The notes under the pieces are model-generated. The model was given only the letters and a program-made list of their open reading frames with translations. It did not search any database and was not told the DNA's origin. Shown here piece by piece: positions 1 to 9,519 of a stretch of DNA of 64,000 nucleotides; position 1 is the stretch's first letter; each line of letters opens with the position of its first letter. The position numbers were made by a program, and so were the translations under genes. This stretch comes from Thiodiazotropha sp040506275 (GTDB lineage: Bacteria; Pseudomonadota; Gammaproteobacteria; Chromatiales; Chromatiaceae), in the NCBI GenBank assembly GCA_040506275.1, contig JBEVXD010000001.1, positions 124,001 to 188,000 on the forward strand. The letters are read 5' to 3'.

Positions 1-927
1 TTAGAAGTCGGTAGGTTTTCAATTCGTGGTATTAATGACATAAAGTCATTTAATAAATCTATATTAATTGAAGCTTTAGTGCCAGTTTTATTTTTATCTA
101 TATTGATATTTCAAAAAGAACTTTGGTGGTTTATTGTAGGTCAATCAACAGGTTTACTAGTAGCATTAATATATGTTTGGTTAAAATTTTACAGTTCCTA
201 TGATAGTACACTTGTAAATGAGAATACAAAATGTAGCGTTAAAGAAATTTATAATTATGGGGTTAAGGTTTATGTTTTTCGTGTTATCAATGTATTAGAT
301 TCAAAAATAGCTGCACTTATAATAAGTATTGCATTAACTTTAAGTGAACTCGGTATTTATTCAGTAGCCTTAAGTATCTCATTGTTGTTACAAATGGGAC
401 TGCAGGTTCCGGTGTCAACTGTTATTTTACCAAAACTTGTAACTATGTCTGAAAAAACACGCGTTACTGTGGTCGGTATAGTTACACGATCTGTATTTTT
501 TGTATCAATATTCTTTTTGATTTTTACAATTACAATAGGTCATTGGCTCATAACATCTATATTTGGAAATGCTTTTTCAGATGCATATTTACCCATGATA
601 ATATTGATATTTGGTAGGGTATTAAAAACACCTTTGGCCACACTTAATTGCTATTTTAAAGCTAGAGGTGAACCAGAGAAGGTCACTGGTATTACATTGA
701 GAGCAGCGCCAATAAGTATTATTTTAAGTATTACATTAATACCAATATATGGTGTTACTGGTGCAGCTGTTGCTAGCGTAATAGCAAATATAGTGTTTGG
801 ATATTACATGATTTCACTATATAGAAAGGCAACAAATGCAACACTTCAAGAGATAGTAGCTTTCAATAAGAATGATTACGTTCTAGCACAACAAAAACTA
901 ATTAAAATAAAAAATAAATACTTATAA
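1..927 (+). CDS. Polysaccharide flippase (Wzx/MVF-like), 5'-truncated by window
   Basis: This is the C-terminal part of an inner-membrane polytopic protein. The reading frame is open from base 1, so the start lies outside the window. About 308 residues are visible, with repeated hydrophobic segments and short charged loops, as in oligosaccharide-lipid flippases of the MOP superfamily, which move undecaprenyl-linked repeat units across the inner membrane. The distal segment with a V-T-G-A-A-V-A-S-type helix and an 'LIPIYGVTGAA' stretch is typical of these flippases. Base composition is strongly AT-rich compared with the core genes, as is usual for transferred polysaccharide genes. The neighbourhood (exosortase, rhamnose synthesis) fits an exopolysaccharide role. 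The exact substrate cannot be told. Confidence 0.8.
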   Translation, partial: LEVGRFSIRGINDIKSFNKSILIEALVPVLFLSILIFQKELWWFIVGQSTGLLVALIYVWLKFYSSYDSTLVNENTKCSVKEIYNYGVKVYVFRVINVLDSKIAALIISIALTLSELGIYSVALSISLLLQMGLQVPVSTVILPKLVTMSEKTRVTVVGIVTRSVFFVSIFFLIFTITIGHWLITSIFGNAFSDAYLPMIILIFGRVLKTPLATLNCYFKARGEPEKVTGITLRAAPISIILSITLIPIYGVTGAAVASVIANIVFGYYMISLYRKATNATLQEIVAFNKNDYVLAQQKLIKIKNKYL

Positions 928-1152
928 AATGAAATCAGTCTATAAAAATATAGTCAAAATGCATGTCAATTAGTTATTAAAAATAAATAAGTAAATTCAC
1001 AAAGTCTGTCACAAATTCCATACTACGTAAGAAATTAGTACTATCAAGAGAACGACTTATCTCTGTACTATAACAATTATCTGATAAAGTAGTTGATTTC
1101 ATAGGCTAGGTATTAAGTGTATATTATTTATAACTAATTTGACTATAACTTA

Positions 1153-1181
1153 TTGAATTGTGAAGATAGGATCTATTATAT
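1153..1181 (+). promoter_or_regulatory. Possible sigma-70 promoter before the exosortase gene
   Basis: The AT-rich gap 928-1250 holds TTGAAT at 1153-1158 and TTATAT at 1176-1181 with a 17-base spacer, about 70 bases before the exosortase start. In such AT-rich DNA chance matches are frequent, so this is only a candidate. I see nothing else in the gap. Confidence 0.3.
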
Positions 1182-1250
1182 AGGACTGATTTACTGTCAT
1201 TGCCTTTTTATGAGTATCTCAATTAAAAAAGGATTTTGTATTAATTATTT

Positions 1251-2828
1251 ATGATGACTACAAATACACTAATTGGTTGGAAAAATCCTCCATTGATATG
1301 GGGAATAATAATAGCGTCTATTGTTATTTTATCATATACGTTCTGGAGCGTAATAATCGATATGATTAAGCTCTGGGGTAAACAGGATGAATACGGATAC
1401 GCTTATTTTCTTCCTCTTATCACTTCTTATTTTATTTGGCAAAGACGCAATCAATTAATTAAATCACAATTTAACCCTTCTTGGCTTGGTTTATTTGTAA
1501 TAGTTATTGCTGGCTTTCTCTTCTTTATGGGAGAAATTGCAACAACTTCTACCCTAGTGCAGTATGCTTTGATTTTATCAATATTTGGAGTGACATATGC
1601 ATTAGTCGGGCATCAAACATTTAAATTAATAGTAGGACCATTATTTCTTCTATTTTTCATCGTTCCTCTTCCACCTTTTATTTACAACAATCTTTCTGGA
1701 AAACTTCAACTAATCTCTTCACAAATGGGCGTTGAGGTGATTCGATGGTTTGGCATCAGTGTATTTCTTGAAGGGAACGTTATAGATTTAGGAGAATATA
1801 AACTTCAGGTTGTAGAAGCTTGTAGTGGTCTACGTTATCTTTTTCCATTAGTTAGTTTGGCTTTTCTTGCTGCATACCTTTATAAAGTAGAATTCTGGAA
1901 ACGAGTAGTTGTTTTTTTTTCCAGTATTCCAATAACTGTCCTAATGAACAGTTTTCGCATCGGAGTAATCGGTGTCTTAGTAGATAACTGGGGTCAAGAG
2001 CAGGCTGATGGTTTCTTACACTATTTTGAGGGATGGATAGTGTTTATGTCCTGCCTCTTAATCCTATTAATAGAGATGACAATTTTAACGAGAATAGGTG
2101 GCTCTAAGCGAAAACTCAGAGATGTATTTGGTATTGAGACACCTAAACCATTACCTAAGGAGATGACTTATCGTGTCAGACCAATTACTCCTGTCCACTA
2201 CGCGATTCTCGCATCAGTATCCATAATTGCTGTAAGTTCTCTTTATGTGAAAAACCAACAAGAAATTTTACCAGCTCGAGATGATTTTAGAACTTTTCCC
2301 TTACAAGTAGGTGACTGGAAAGGTGATGATGATATGTTAGAAGAAATCTATCTGAAATCACTAAAATTAGACGACTATATTATTGGAGACTATGTCAATT
2401 CAGTTGGCTCGATTGTTAATTTCTATATCGCCTATTATGCATCTCAGCAAGCTGGTTCAGCAGCTCATAGTCCACGCTCCTGTATTCCTGGTGGGGGATG
2501 GGAAATAGATAAGGTTACAAAAATCGCTCTACATGGTCTTCAGGTTAATGGGCAAACACTTAAAGTCAATCGACTCGTCATAATGCGAGGCGATGCCAAA
2601 AAGTTGGTCTACTACTGGTTTCAGCAACGTGGTCGTGTGATTACAAATGAATGGCTGGTAAAATGGTATCTGTTTATCGATGGACTAACTAAACACCGTA
2701 CAGATGGTGCGCTTGTGAGATTGACAGTATCTATAGGTGATGGAGAGGATTGGTCAGATGGCGATAAGCGCCTTGAGAAGTTTGCGGGGCAGGTAGTTCC
2801 CATGTTGGAAGATTATATTCCTAATTGA
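1251..2828 (+). CDS. Exosortase with fused C-terminal EpsI domain (XrtD-like architecture)
   Basis: Exosortases are multi-pass transpeptidases that cut C-terminal PEP-CTERM-type sorting signals from exported proteins. Residues 1-290 form the membrane exosortase domain. The three catalytic residues are visible: Cys191 in VVEACSGLRYLFPL, Arg236 in MNSFRIG and His257 in DGFLHYFEGW. Residues of about 310-525 form a periplasmic EpsI-like domain with the AHSPRSCIPGGGWEI motif. The 525-residue fusion matches the arrangement described for XrtD-class enzymes rather than separate xrtA and epsI genes; that assignment is from memory of the family. The next gene is the TPR lipoprotein that usually accompanies these systems. 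No good Shine-Dalgarno is seen at the start, and Met2 is an equal alternative. No sorting-signal substrate gene is in the window. Confidence 0.9.
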   Translation: MMTTNTLIGWKNPPLIWGIIIASIVILSYTFWSVIIDMIKLWGKQDEYGYAYFLPLITSYFIWQRRNQLIKSQFNPSWLGLFVIVIAGFLFFMGEIATTSTLVQYALILSIFGVTYALVGHQTFKLIVGPLFLLFFIVPLPPFIYNNLSGKLQLISSQMGVEVIRWFGISVFLEGNVIDLGEYKLQVVEACSGLRYLFPLVSLAFLAAYLYKVEFWKRVVVFFSSIPITVLMNSFRIGVIGVLVDNWGQEQADGFLHYFEGWIVFMSCLLILLIEMTILTRIGGSKRKLRDVFGIETPKPLPKEMTYRVRPITPVHYAILASVSIIAVSSLYVKNQQEILPARDDFRTFPLQVGDWKGDDDMLEEIYLKSLKLDDYIIGDYVNSVGSIVNFYIAYYASQQAGSAAHSPRSCIPGGGWEIDKVTKIALHGLQVNGQTLKVNRLVIMRGDAKKLVYYWFQQRGRVITNEWLVKWYLFIDGLTKHRTDGALVRLTVSIGDGEDWSDGDKRLEKFAGQVVPMLEDYIPN

Positions 2829-3007
2829 TTGTGTAGCTTGATTTAAATATCTCTTCAAATTACATACATGCTTTAAACGGTATATTGTTTTCTTATGTGA
2901 ATCTTTTTGATAACGGAATTTCAGCTGTTTGATTAACAGTTTAATTGTAAAGTGATAAATGAATGGTCCACTAACATGGAGTATTCTCGTATAGGTAGGA
3001 AATGTCA

Positions 3008-5419
3008 ATGAAGACGACCCTGGATCTCTTTTTCTCTGTCAAAAAATCCCTTTTTATATTGTTTATATGTACAACGCTGGCAATAGTTTCGGGATGTTCC
3101 AACAAGGAAGATCGCAAGCAAGCATATTTTGACCGTGGAATGGAGCTCTACAATCAGGGTAACTATACAAAAGCACGTCTGGAAATTAAAAATGTTCTGC
3201 AGATCGATCCCAAAGATGCAGACGCTTATTATATGTTCGGACTGCTTGAGGAAAAGGAGGAAAACTGGCGAAAGGCCTTTTCGCTCTTCTTTCGGGCTGT
3301 TGAGCTGAATCCTAAGCATCTGGATGCTCAAGTTCATCTTGGCACCATTTATGTCCTTGCAGGAGAGACTGAAAAAGCACTTGAAGCGGCAGGTGCTGCT
3401 TTAGCTATCACGCCAAATCATGCAGAAGCCCTTGTACTGCGAGGTTTTGCACAGGCGAAATCTGGCAAGAGTGATGCTGCAATAGAAGATGTTCTGAACG
3501 CAATATCGTCTGATCCAGGAAATATTGAAGCTGCATCACTTTTGTCCGCACTCTATGCAGATAAAGGAGAGATTGATCTGGCAATCAAGATTGCTAAGGA
3601 TTCACTAAATCAGCATAGTGACCGGGTAGCCTCGTATCTACTGTTAGCTCGTCTCTATGCCAAAGCGAAAAGAGAAGATGATGTCATTAAAGTGTTATCT
3701 GACTTGATCAAGTCTAGTCCAATTGAGTTACAACATCGATTGCATTTGGCCAGCTACTACAAAGAGAAAGGCCAAATCGATTTGGCAGAGGCTGTCTTTA
3801 GGCAGGCGGTAACAGATCTACCAGAGAGTGTCGAAGCAAAAATAGGTTTAGTTGCCTTTTTGAAAAGTAATAATGATATTTCGAAAGCAGAGGCGTTGTT
3901 GAGAGAGTATGCCGCTCAGAGTCCAGAGACTCATGCATTCAAACTTGAGCTGGCGAAACATTACATCAGTAATAACCGCAAACCTGAGGCTCTTGGTGTA
4001 CTGTCGGAAGTTATTGATAAGGCTGGAGCAACCTCGGATGGTCAAGTGGCAAGAACCTTAAAAGCCAGTATTCTGGTCAAGGAGGGTTCTATCGACCAGG
4101 CGAATACACTGGTGGAAGAAGTGTTACAGGCTGATCCCAAGTATAAAGATGCACTTTTAGTACGCGCAGGCATAGCACTGGTTACAAATGATCCGGATAA
4201 AGGTATTGCAGATCTGCGAACGATACTTCGGGAAGATCCGGGTTACGTCAAAGCGCATCGCTTGAAGGCCAGGTCTCACTTAAAGAAGGGAGAGGTTGAA
4301 CTGGCCCGACAGAGTCTTGAGGATGCCATCAAGATTCAGCCTCAGGAGTCAGCTGTAAATTATGAGTTGGTTCAGCTGTTGATTCAGACAGGTGAACTCG
4401 ACAATGCAGTAGTTGTATTACAAAAGATGCGTAGGTTCGCACCCAAAGATATTACTGTGCTTAGAGGTCTTGGAGTCGTCTATCTCAAACAGAAGAACTG
4501 GGATGAATTGTTGAATGTAGCAAAAATTCTTCAATCAGAACATAAAGATGAAGCTTTGGGCTACTACTATCAGGGACAGGTTCTCCAGAGCAAAGGACAA
4601 CTGGAAGAGAGTGTGTCTGTATTTACACACGCATTGGTGCTCCAACCTGGGGCAATCGATGTGCTTGTCTCCTTGGCGAAAAGCTATTTGGGGTTGAAGC
4701 AGGCTGATGAAGCGCTTAAACAGATTGAAAAGGCAGTGACAGCTGATCCGAATCACTTTCTTGCTTATAATTTGTTAGGTGAAATCCATCTTTCGCAGAA
4801 GCGGTTTAATGAGGCAGAACGTTCTTTCGAGCATAGTCTCAGCATAAAAAAAGAGTGGCCGGTTCCCTATCGCAATATTGTAAAGATAAAACTTTTGGAA
4901 GGTAAACAGTCTGATGCAGTGACTATTTTACAAAAAGGATTTGAGAATACTAATGACCCAGTTTTGGGTATTGAACTCGCTAATGCACAGGATCAGCTTG
5001 GACAGGTTGAAGAATCAATTCAAGTCTACCAACGTATTATTGCTGACTACCCAGATCATGTCTTGGCAGCTAATAATCTGGCGATGATTCTACTTAGAGG
5101 TGAGCCCGATCAGGCTAAACTTGATCAAGCATTAAGGTTGGTCGATGGTTTTGCAACTTCCGAAAACCCGATTGTGCTTGATACACTGGGGTGGACCCAC
5201 CTTAAACGTGGAGAAACAGATCAAGCCATTTCTGTACTCAGGCGGGCTCATGGTAAAAGTTCAGAAATACCAGAAATCGATTACCATCTTGCCCTGGCAT
5301 ATCATCAGATCGGTGATAAAGGCGCTGCGATAAACCACCTTGATGCAGCATTAGCATCCGGTAAATCGTTTGAGGGGATGAGTGAGGCTGAATCTCTTAA
5401 AGCCAAGCTGACCCAGTAG
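3008..5419 (+). CDS. prsT: PEP-CTERM system TPR-repeat lipoprotein PrsT
   Basis: This is a long tandem-TPR protein of about 803 residues with an N-terminal lipoprotein signal: a lysine-bearing start, a hydrophobic run and the lipobox VSGC, followed by about twenty TPR-like helical repeats covering almost the whole chain. This architecture is that of the PrsT lipoproteins found with exosortase and exopolysaccharide loci, where they are thought to act in assembly or export in the periplasm. I chose the ATG at 3008, not the in-frame ATG at 3002, because the strong ribosome site AGGTAGGA ends at base 3000. That leaves 7 bases before 3008 but only 1 before 3002. It follows the exosortase gene by 180 bases. 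Confidence 0.88.
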   Translation: MKTTLDLFFSVKKSLFILFICTTLAIVSGCSNKEDRKQAYFDRGMELYNQGNYTKARLEIKNVLQIDPKDADAYYMFGLLEEKEENWRKAFSLFFRAVELNPKHLDAQVHLGTIYVLAGETEKALEAAGAALAITPNHAEALVLRGFAQAKSGKSDAAIEDVLNAISSDPGNIEAASLLSALYADKGEIDLAIKIAKDSLNQHSDRVASYLLLARLYAKAKREDDVIKVLSDLIKSSPIELQHRLHLASYYKEKGQIDLAEAVFRQAVTDLPESVEAKIGLVAFLKSNNDISKAEALLREYAAQSPETHAFKLELAKHYISNNRKPEALGVLSEVIDKAGATSDGQVARTLKASILVKEGSIDQANTLVEEVLQADPKYKDALLVRAGIALVTNDPDKGIADLRTILREDPGYVKAHRLKARSHLKKGEVELARQSLEDAIKIQPQESAVNYELVQLLIQTGELDNAVVVLQKMRRFAPKDITVLRGLGVVYLKQKNWDELLNVAKILQSEHKDEALGYYYQGQVLQSKGQLEESVSVFTHALVLQPGAIDVLVSLAKSYLGLKQADEALKQIEKAVTADPNHFLAYNLLGEIHLSQKRFNEAERSFEHSLSIKKEWPVPYRNIVKIKLLEGKQSDAVTILQKGFENTNDPVLGIELANAQDQLGQVEESIQVYQRIIADYPDHVLAANNLAMILLRGEPDQAKLDQALRLVDGFATSENPIVLDTLGWTHLKRGETDQAISVLRRAHGKSSEIPEIDYHLALAYHQIGDKGAAINHLDAALASGKSFEGMSEAESLKAKLTQ

Positions 5420-5873
5420 CAGGGATAGATCAAATCATTTGCATTCTGTGATTTCACAATATGCTTATCCAGTAAATAGAAGGGTCTATCTCAACTGGCA
5501 GGATGGGGCTTGGCTAGTAACTTCATCCAACCCTCCTTCGCAATGATTTGAGGGTGAGGCATCGCCAATTTGTGTCTCTCATATTCTGAGTGAGATAAGT
5601 GAAAACCTTTACTCATTTCATATTATAAAAACTGTCAGTGTCCTCTTAAGCAGTTTTCTATGCCATCTCCAGAACTCAATATGCAAGGAGATTTGGGTGC
5701 AATGCTGTCATCACTCCTGAAAGTAACTGATTCCTGAGCTTGGTTGCAAAACGAAGAGAGGAGCAATGGATCAAAATATCACGTAGTTGGCAGAGGCCCA
5801 ACTCTGTATAATGCTGCATTGCGTTTTCGATTGGCTGTGGCATAACATATTGATTTGGATGGCATTGTAAGTA
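5420..5873. other. Gap before the rhamnose operon; possible promoter
   Basis: This 454-base gap shows no credible gene on either strand. A TATAAT at 5807-5812 with a weak TAGTTG 17 bases upstream (5784-5789) lies about 60 bases before rfbB and could drive the rfbBACD operon. A longer minus-strand open frame here overlaps rfbB and has no coding character. No repeat or operator was recognised. Confidence 0.35.
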
Positions 5874-6935
5874 ATGAAGACAATTCTCGTAACCGGTGGT
5901 GCCGGTTTTATCGGTGGTAATTTTGTCCACTATCTCCTCTCTTTGCAGGATTCTCCCCGAGTTGTGAACCTGGATGCACTTACCTATGCAGGCAACCTGG
6001 ATACCCTGCAATCACTGGAAGACCATCCGAATCACCATTTTATCAAAGGAAAAATTCAGGATCAGGAGCTGGTTTCAAGCCTTTTTGAGCGCTTTAGACC
6101 GGATGCTGTGGTCAATTTTGCCGCAGAGAGCCACGTTGACCGATCAATTGATGGGCCTGCCGAATTCATTGACACCAATATCGGTGGTACATTCAATCTG
6201 CTGGAGTGTGCAAGATCACACTGGCAGACCCTGTCGGGCAGTGATGCTGATTCGTTCCGTTTCCTGCATGTCTCCACCGATGAGGTGTATGGTTCATTAG
6301 GGGCAGAGGGGTTGTTCACCGAGACCACGGCCTACGCACCGAATTCTCCCTATTCAGCATCCAAAGCAGCCTCTGATCATCTGGTTCGTGCCTGGCATCA
6401 CACCTATGGTATGCCGGTATTGACGACAAATTGTTCAAATAATTACGGTCCTTATCAGTTTCCGGAAAAACTCTTACCACTCTTTATACAGAAAGCTCTG
6501 GCTGGTGAGCCACTACCCATATACGGCGATGGCAGTAATGTTCGGGATTGGCTCTATGTTGAAGACCATTGCAGTGCGATCTGGCGGGTGCTCGAGTCAG
6601 GTAGGCCAGGTGAGGTCTACAATGTTGGGGGTAATAATGAAATGTCCAATTTAGAGGTAGTAGATACACTCTGCGCCTTGCTGGATGAGTTGGCCCCTGA
6701 GTCTGAATATATACCCCATAATCAGTTAAAGACATTTGTAAATGATCGCCCAGGTCATGATCAACGATATGCGATCGATGCGAGTAAACTTGAACGTGAG
6801 CTGGGGTGGACCCCCGAAGAAACCTTTGAGACAGGATTGAGAAAAACGGTTCAATGGTATCTGGGAAATATGGCCTGGAGCCAACGGGTTCTCGACGGTA
6901 GCTATCGCGGAGAACGACTGGGGCAGGGCGAGTGA
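5874..6935 (+). CDS. rfbB: dTDP-glucose 4,6-dehydratase
   Basis: RfbB is the second step of dTDP-L-rhamnose synthesis: NAD-dependent conversion of dTDP-glucose to dTDP-4-keto-6-deoxyglucose in the cytosol. At 353 residues it has the usual length. It is an extended short-chain dehydrogenase: the Rossmann motif GGAGFIGG is at residues 8-15, the substrate signature STDEVYGS near residue 134 carries the catalytic Asp-Glu pair, and YSASKAASDH supplies the catalytic Tyr and Lys. It is the first gene of a compact rfbB-A-C-D operon, and its stop codon overlaps the start of rfbA. It feeds the surface-polysaccharide genes on its left. Confidence 0.97.
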   Translation: MKTILVTGGAGFIGGNFVHYLLSLQDSPRVVNLDALTYAGNLDTLQSLEDHPNHHFIKGKIQDQELVSSLFERFRPDAVVNFAAESHVDRSIDGPAEFIDTNIGGTFNLLECARSHWQTLSGSDADSFRFLHVSTDEVYGSLGAEGLFTETTAYAPNSPYSASKAASDHLVRAWHHTYGMPVLTTNCSNNYGPYQFPEKLLPLFIQKALAGEPLPIYGDGSNVRDWLYVEDHCSAIWRVLESGRPGEVYNVGGNNEMSNLEVVDTLCALLDELAPESEYIPHNQLKTFVNDRPGHDQRYAIDASKLERELGWTPEETFETGLRKTVQWYLGNMAWSQRVLDGSYRGERLGQGE

Positions 6936-7822
6936 TGAAAAAAAGTGTAACTAAAGGTATTATTTTGGCGGGTGGCTCTGGCACTCGTCTTCATCCACTC
7001 ACTCTCACGATTTCGAAGCAGTTACTACCGGTTTATGACAAGCCGATGATCTACTATCCGCTCTCTACTCTGATGCTGGCGGGAATTCGGGACATCCTAA
7101 TCATTACTACTCCTCAAGATGCTCACCTGTTCGAGGGTATGTTAGGTGATGGAGAACAGTGGGGCATCAATATCACCTATGCTGTGCAGCCTGAACCGGG
7201 TGGATTGGCACAGGCTTTTATTATCGGGCAGGAGTTCATTGCGGGAGACCCATGCTGCCTCATACTGGGTGACAATATCTACTACGGTCATGGTTTGGTT
7301 GAATCATTGAAACGGGCAGCCGTCTCTACAGAGGGAGCTACAGTTTTCGGTTATTGGGTAAAAGATCCTGAGCGCTATGGTGTTGTCGATTTCGATGAAC
7401 AGGGTCAGGTTAGTGGGATTGAAGAGAAACCGGAGAAACCGAAGTCAAACTATGCGGTCACTGGTCTCTATTTTTATGATGAGCAGGTAACGGATCTGGC
7501 TTTGTCCCTCAAGCCTTCTCCACGAGGAGAGTTGGAAATCACCGATCTCAATAAATGCTATCTGGAAATGGGTAAATTACGATTGGAAAAGATGGGACGT
7601 GGTATTGCCTGGTTGGATACCGGTACTCATGAGAGCCTGATTCAGGCCAGCAACTTTATTGAAACTATAGAGTTACGTCAAGGTTTAAAGATTGCCTGTC
7701 CAGAAGAGATTGCCTTCACTCAAAACTGGATTGGTGTAAAGGAGCTGAAATCTATGGCGGAGGCCTTGAGTAAAAACGGGTATGGACAATACCTACTCAG
7801 TCTTTGCGAACGGAGAATGTAG
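6935..7822 (+). CDS. rfbA: Glucose-1-phosphate thymidylyltransferase
   Basis: RfbA makes dTDP-glucose from dTTP and glucose-1-phosphate, the committed step to dTDP-rhamnose. The nucleotidyltransferase signature GGSGTRLHPLT is near the N-terminus, followed by KQLLPVYDKPMIYYPLS, and LILGDNIYYG carries the metal-binding aspartate. The protein is about 295 residues, the family norm. The ATG at 6935 shares its A with the TGA stop of rfbB. A GTG one codon earlier is possible but less likely. It is translationally coupled to rfbB and followed after two bases by rfbC. Confidence 0.97.
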   Translation: MKKSVTKGIILAGGSGTRLHPLTLTISKQLLPVYDKPMIYYPLSTLMLAGIRDILIITTPQDAHLFEGMLGDGEQWGINITYAVQPEPGGLAQAFIIGQEFIAGDPCCLILGDNIYYGHGLVESLKRAAVSTEGATVFGYWVKDPERYGVVDFDEQGQVSGIEEKPEKPKSNYAVTGLYFYDEQVTDLALSLKPSPRGELEITDLNKCYLEMGKLRLEKMGRGIAWLDTGTHESLIQASNFIETIELRQGLKIACPEEIAFTQNWIGVKELKSMAEALSKNGYGQYLLSLCERRM

Positions 7823-7824
7823 GC

Positions 7825-8397
7825 ATGGATGTGGAAGAGACAAAAATTCCAGGTGTGCTGATTCTTAAACCCAAGGTTTTCGGGGACCAACGGGGCTGGT
7901 TTATGGAGAGTTGGCAAAGTGATCGATATGCATCACTTGGCTTGCCTCAACGATTTGTACAGGATAATCAAGCCTTTTCTGAGCGGGGTGTTCTACGTGG
8001 CCTGCATATTCAGAACCCTTTTGGTCAGGGTAAATTAGTACAGGTTATACGTGGTGAGGTTTTTGATGTGGCAGTCGACGTACGTAAAGACTCACCTTGG
8101 TTTGGGCAGTGGGTAGGGGTACATCTGTCGGAATCCAACCATCATCAGTTTTATGTGCCAGTTGGTTTTGCCCATGGTTATCTTGTGCTCAGCGAAGAGG
8201 CAATATTTTCGTATAAGTGCAGCGATTACTATCATCCGGAAACCCAATTTTCTGTTCGTTGGGATGATCCTGAGATTGGGATCGACTGGCCATCTGATCT
8301 ATCCCCCTTATTGGCCGAAAAAGACCGGGATGCGCCCCTGCTAAGTGAAATAGCGACAGAGATGCTCCCTCTATACCAACCTGAAGGTTCCTCGTAA
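7825..8397 (+). CDS. rfbC: dTDP-4-dehydrorhamnose 3,5-epimerase
   Basis: RfbC epimerises C3 and C5 of dTDP-4-keto-6-deoxyglucose, the third step of dTDP-L-rhamnose synthesis. The cupin-fold protein shows the N-terminal motif FGDQRGWFMESW, the catalytic-region LRGLHIQNPFGQGKLVQV with the conserved His, and FYVPVGFAHGYLVLSE. The start at ATG 7825 gives 190 residues. The frame is open further upstream inside rfbA, but the longer form has no supporting ribosome site, while GGAG at 7812-7815 serves 7825. Spacing to rfbA is two bases. Confidence 0.96.
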   Translation: MDVEETKIPGVLILKPKVFGDQRGWFMESWQSDRYASLGLPQRFVQDNQAFSERGVLRGLHIQNPFGQGKLVQVIRGEVFDVAVDVRKDSPWFGQWVGVHLSESNHHQFYVPVGFAHGYLVLSEEAIFSYKCSDYYHPETQFSVRWDDPEIGIDWPSDLSPLLAEKDRDAPLLSEIATEMLPLYQPEGSS

Positions 8398-8404
8398 GGT
8401 AGTT

Positions 8405-9316
8405 ATGGTACACCCAAAAATCCTTTTAATTGGTTGTGATGGCCAAGTAGGCTGGGAGCTACAGCGTACATTGGCTACTTTTACCGATGTGACTGCAACT
8501 TCACTCTGTGGTGGCTATGGTTACGCCTTGGATCTTCTCGATGCCGAAGCAGTAAAGACTGCAGTCGCATCTGTTCGGCCCGACTACATTGTCAATGCAG
8601 CTGCGCATACGGCTGTCGATAAGGCCGAATCTGAAATAGATCTGTCACGTCAATTAAATGCTGAGGCACCGGAGCTTTTGGCTCACCTGGCCGCAGAAGT
8701 TGGTGCAGTTATGGTCCACTACTCTACAGATTTCGTTTTTTCCGGTGAAAGCAGCAAACCCTATACAGAGGATGATAAAACTTCACCACTTGGGGTCTAT
8801 GGAGAGACTAAACTGGATGGTGAGCGCCGCATTCTTGCCTCGGATGCAAATGCATTGGTTTTTAGAACGAGCTGGGTATATGGCAATCATGGCCAGAACT
8901 TCATGAAAACAATGCTCAGATTATTCAGGGAACGAGATGAGTTAAGCGTGGTTGATGACCAGATTGGCGCGCCAACCTGGAGCCGCATGATTGCTGAGGC
9001 AACTGCACAAATCATTCTTCATCTTCACCTGGGTATAAAACAGATCAATCAAGTGAAGGGCCTCTACAATATGACTGGAGGAGGTGTGACGAGTTGGTAT
9101 GGTTTCGCCAGCCAGATCCTAGCCCTCTCTGGGGAATCCTGTTCACTGAAATCCATTACTACCCGTGAATACCCAACCCCGGCACAGCGCCCAGCCTACT
9201 CAGTTCTCGATAATTCAAAGTTAAATCAAGTGTTTATGCTTGAATTGCCCGATTGGCTAAGCTCCCTGAAGAGATGTATGGAAGATGAAGGTTATTTAAA
9301 ACCAACTTCGCTGTAG
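8405..9316 (+). CDS. rfbD: dTDP-4-dehydrorhamnose reductase
   Basis: RfbD is the last step of dTDP-L-rhamnose synthesis, an NAD(P)H-dependent reduction of the 4-keto group. This extended SDR protein of 303 residues shows the cofactor motif GCDGQVG near the N-terminus, NAAAHTAVDKAE, STDFVFSG, and the catalytic YGETK. It starts 7 bases after rfbC, with AAGG upstream of the ATG, and closes the rfbBACD operon. With all four enzymes present, the cell should make dTDP-L-rhamnose for lipopolysaccharide or exopolysaccharide. Confidence 0.96.
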   Translation: MVHPKILLIGCDGQVGWELQRTLATFTDVTATSLCGGYGYALDLLDAEAVKTAVASVRPDYIVNAAAHTAVDKAESEIDLSRQLNAEAPELLAHLAAEVGAVMVHYSTDFVFSGESSKPYTEDDKTSPLGVYGETKLDGERRILASDANALVFRTSWVYGNHGQNFMKTMLRLFRERDELSVVDDQIGAPTWSRMIAEATAQIILHLHLGIKQINQVKGLYNMTGGGVTSWYGFASQILALSGESCSLKSITTREYPTPAQRPAYSVLDNSKLNQVFMLELPDWLSSLKRCMEDEGYLKPTSL

Positions 9317-9519
9317 CCCACAGATTTAATATCGAAAAAAATGCTGATGTAAGCATCCTCAGTAAACACATACCACTGAAGAATCAATGGCTTGCAGAGT
9401 TACAGTTGAATTATCGAAAATGTCGAACTGATTATTGCTGTAAATCAGCGTTGCATGAGATAATGGCTCCACCATAATTTAAATTGGAGAAGTGGCTGCT
9501 TTCCTGGGCCTGAGCACGG

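Noticed and set aside
5676..6011. Minus-strand open frame before rfbB
   Set aside because: It overlaps the first 138 bases of rfbB, has no protein-like pattern and no ribosome site.
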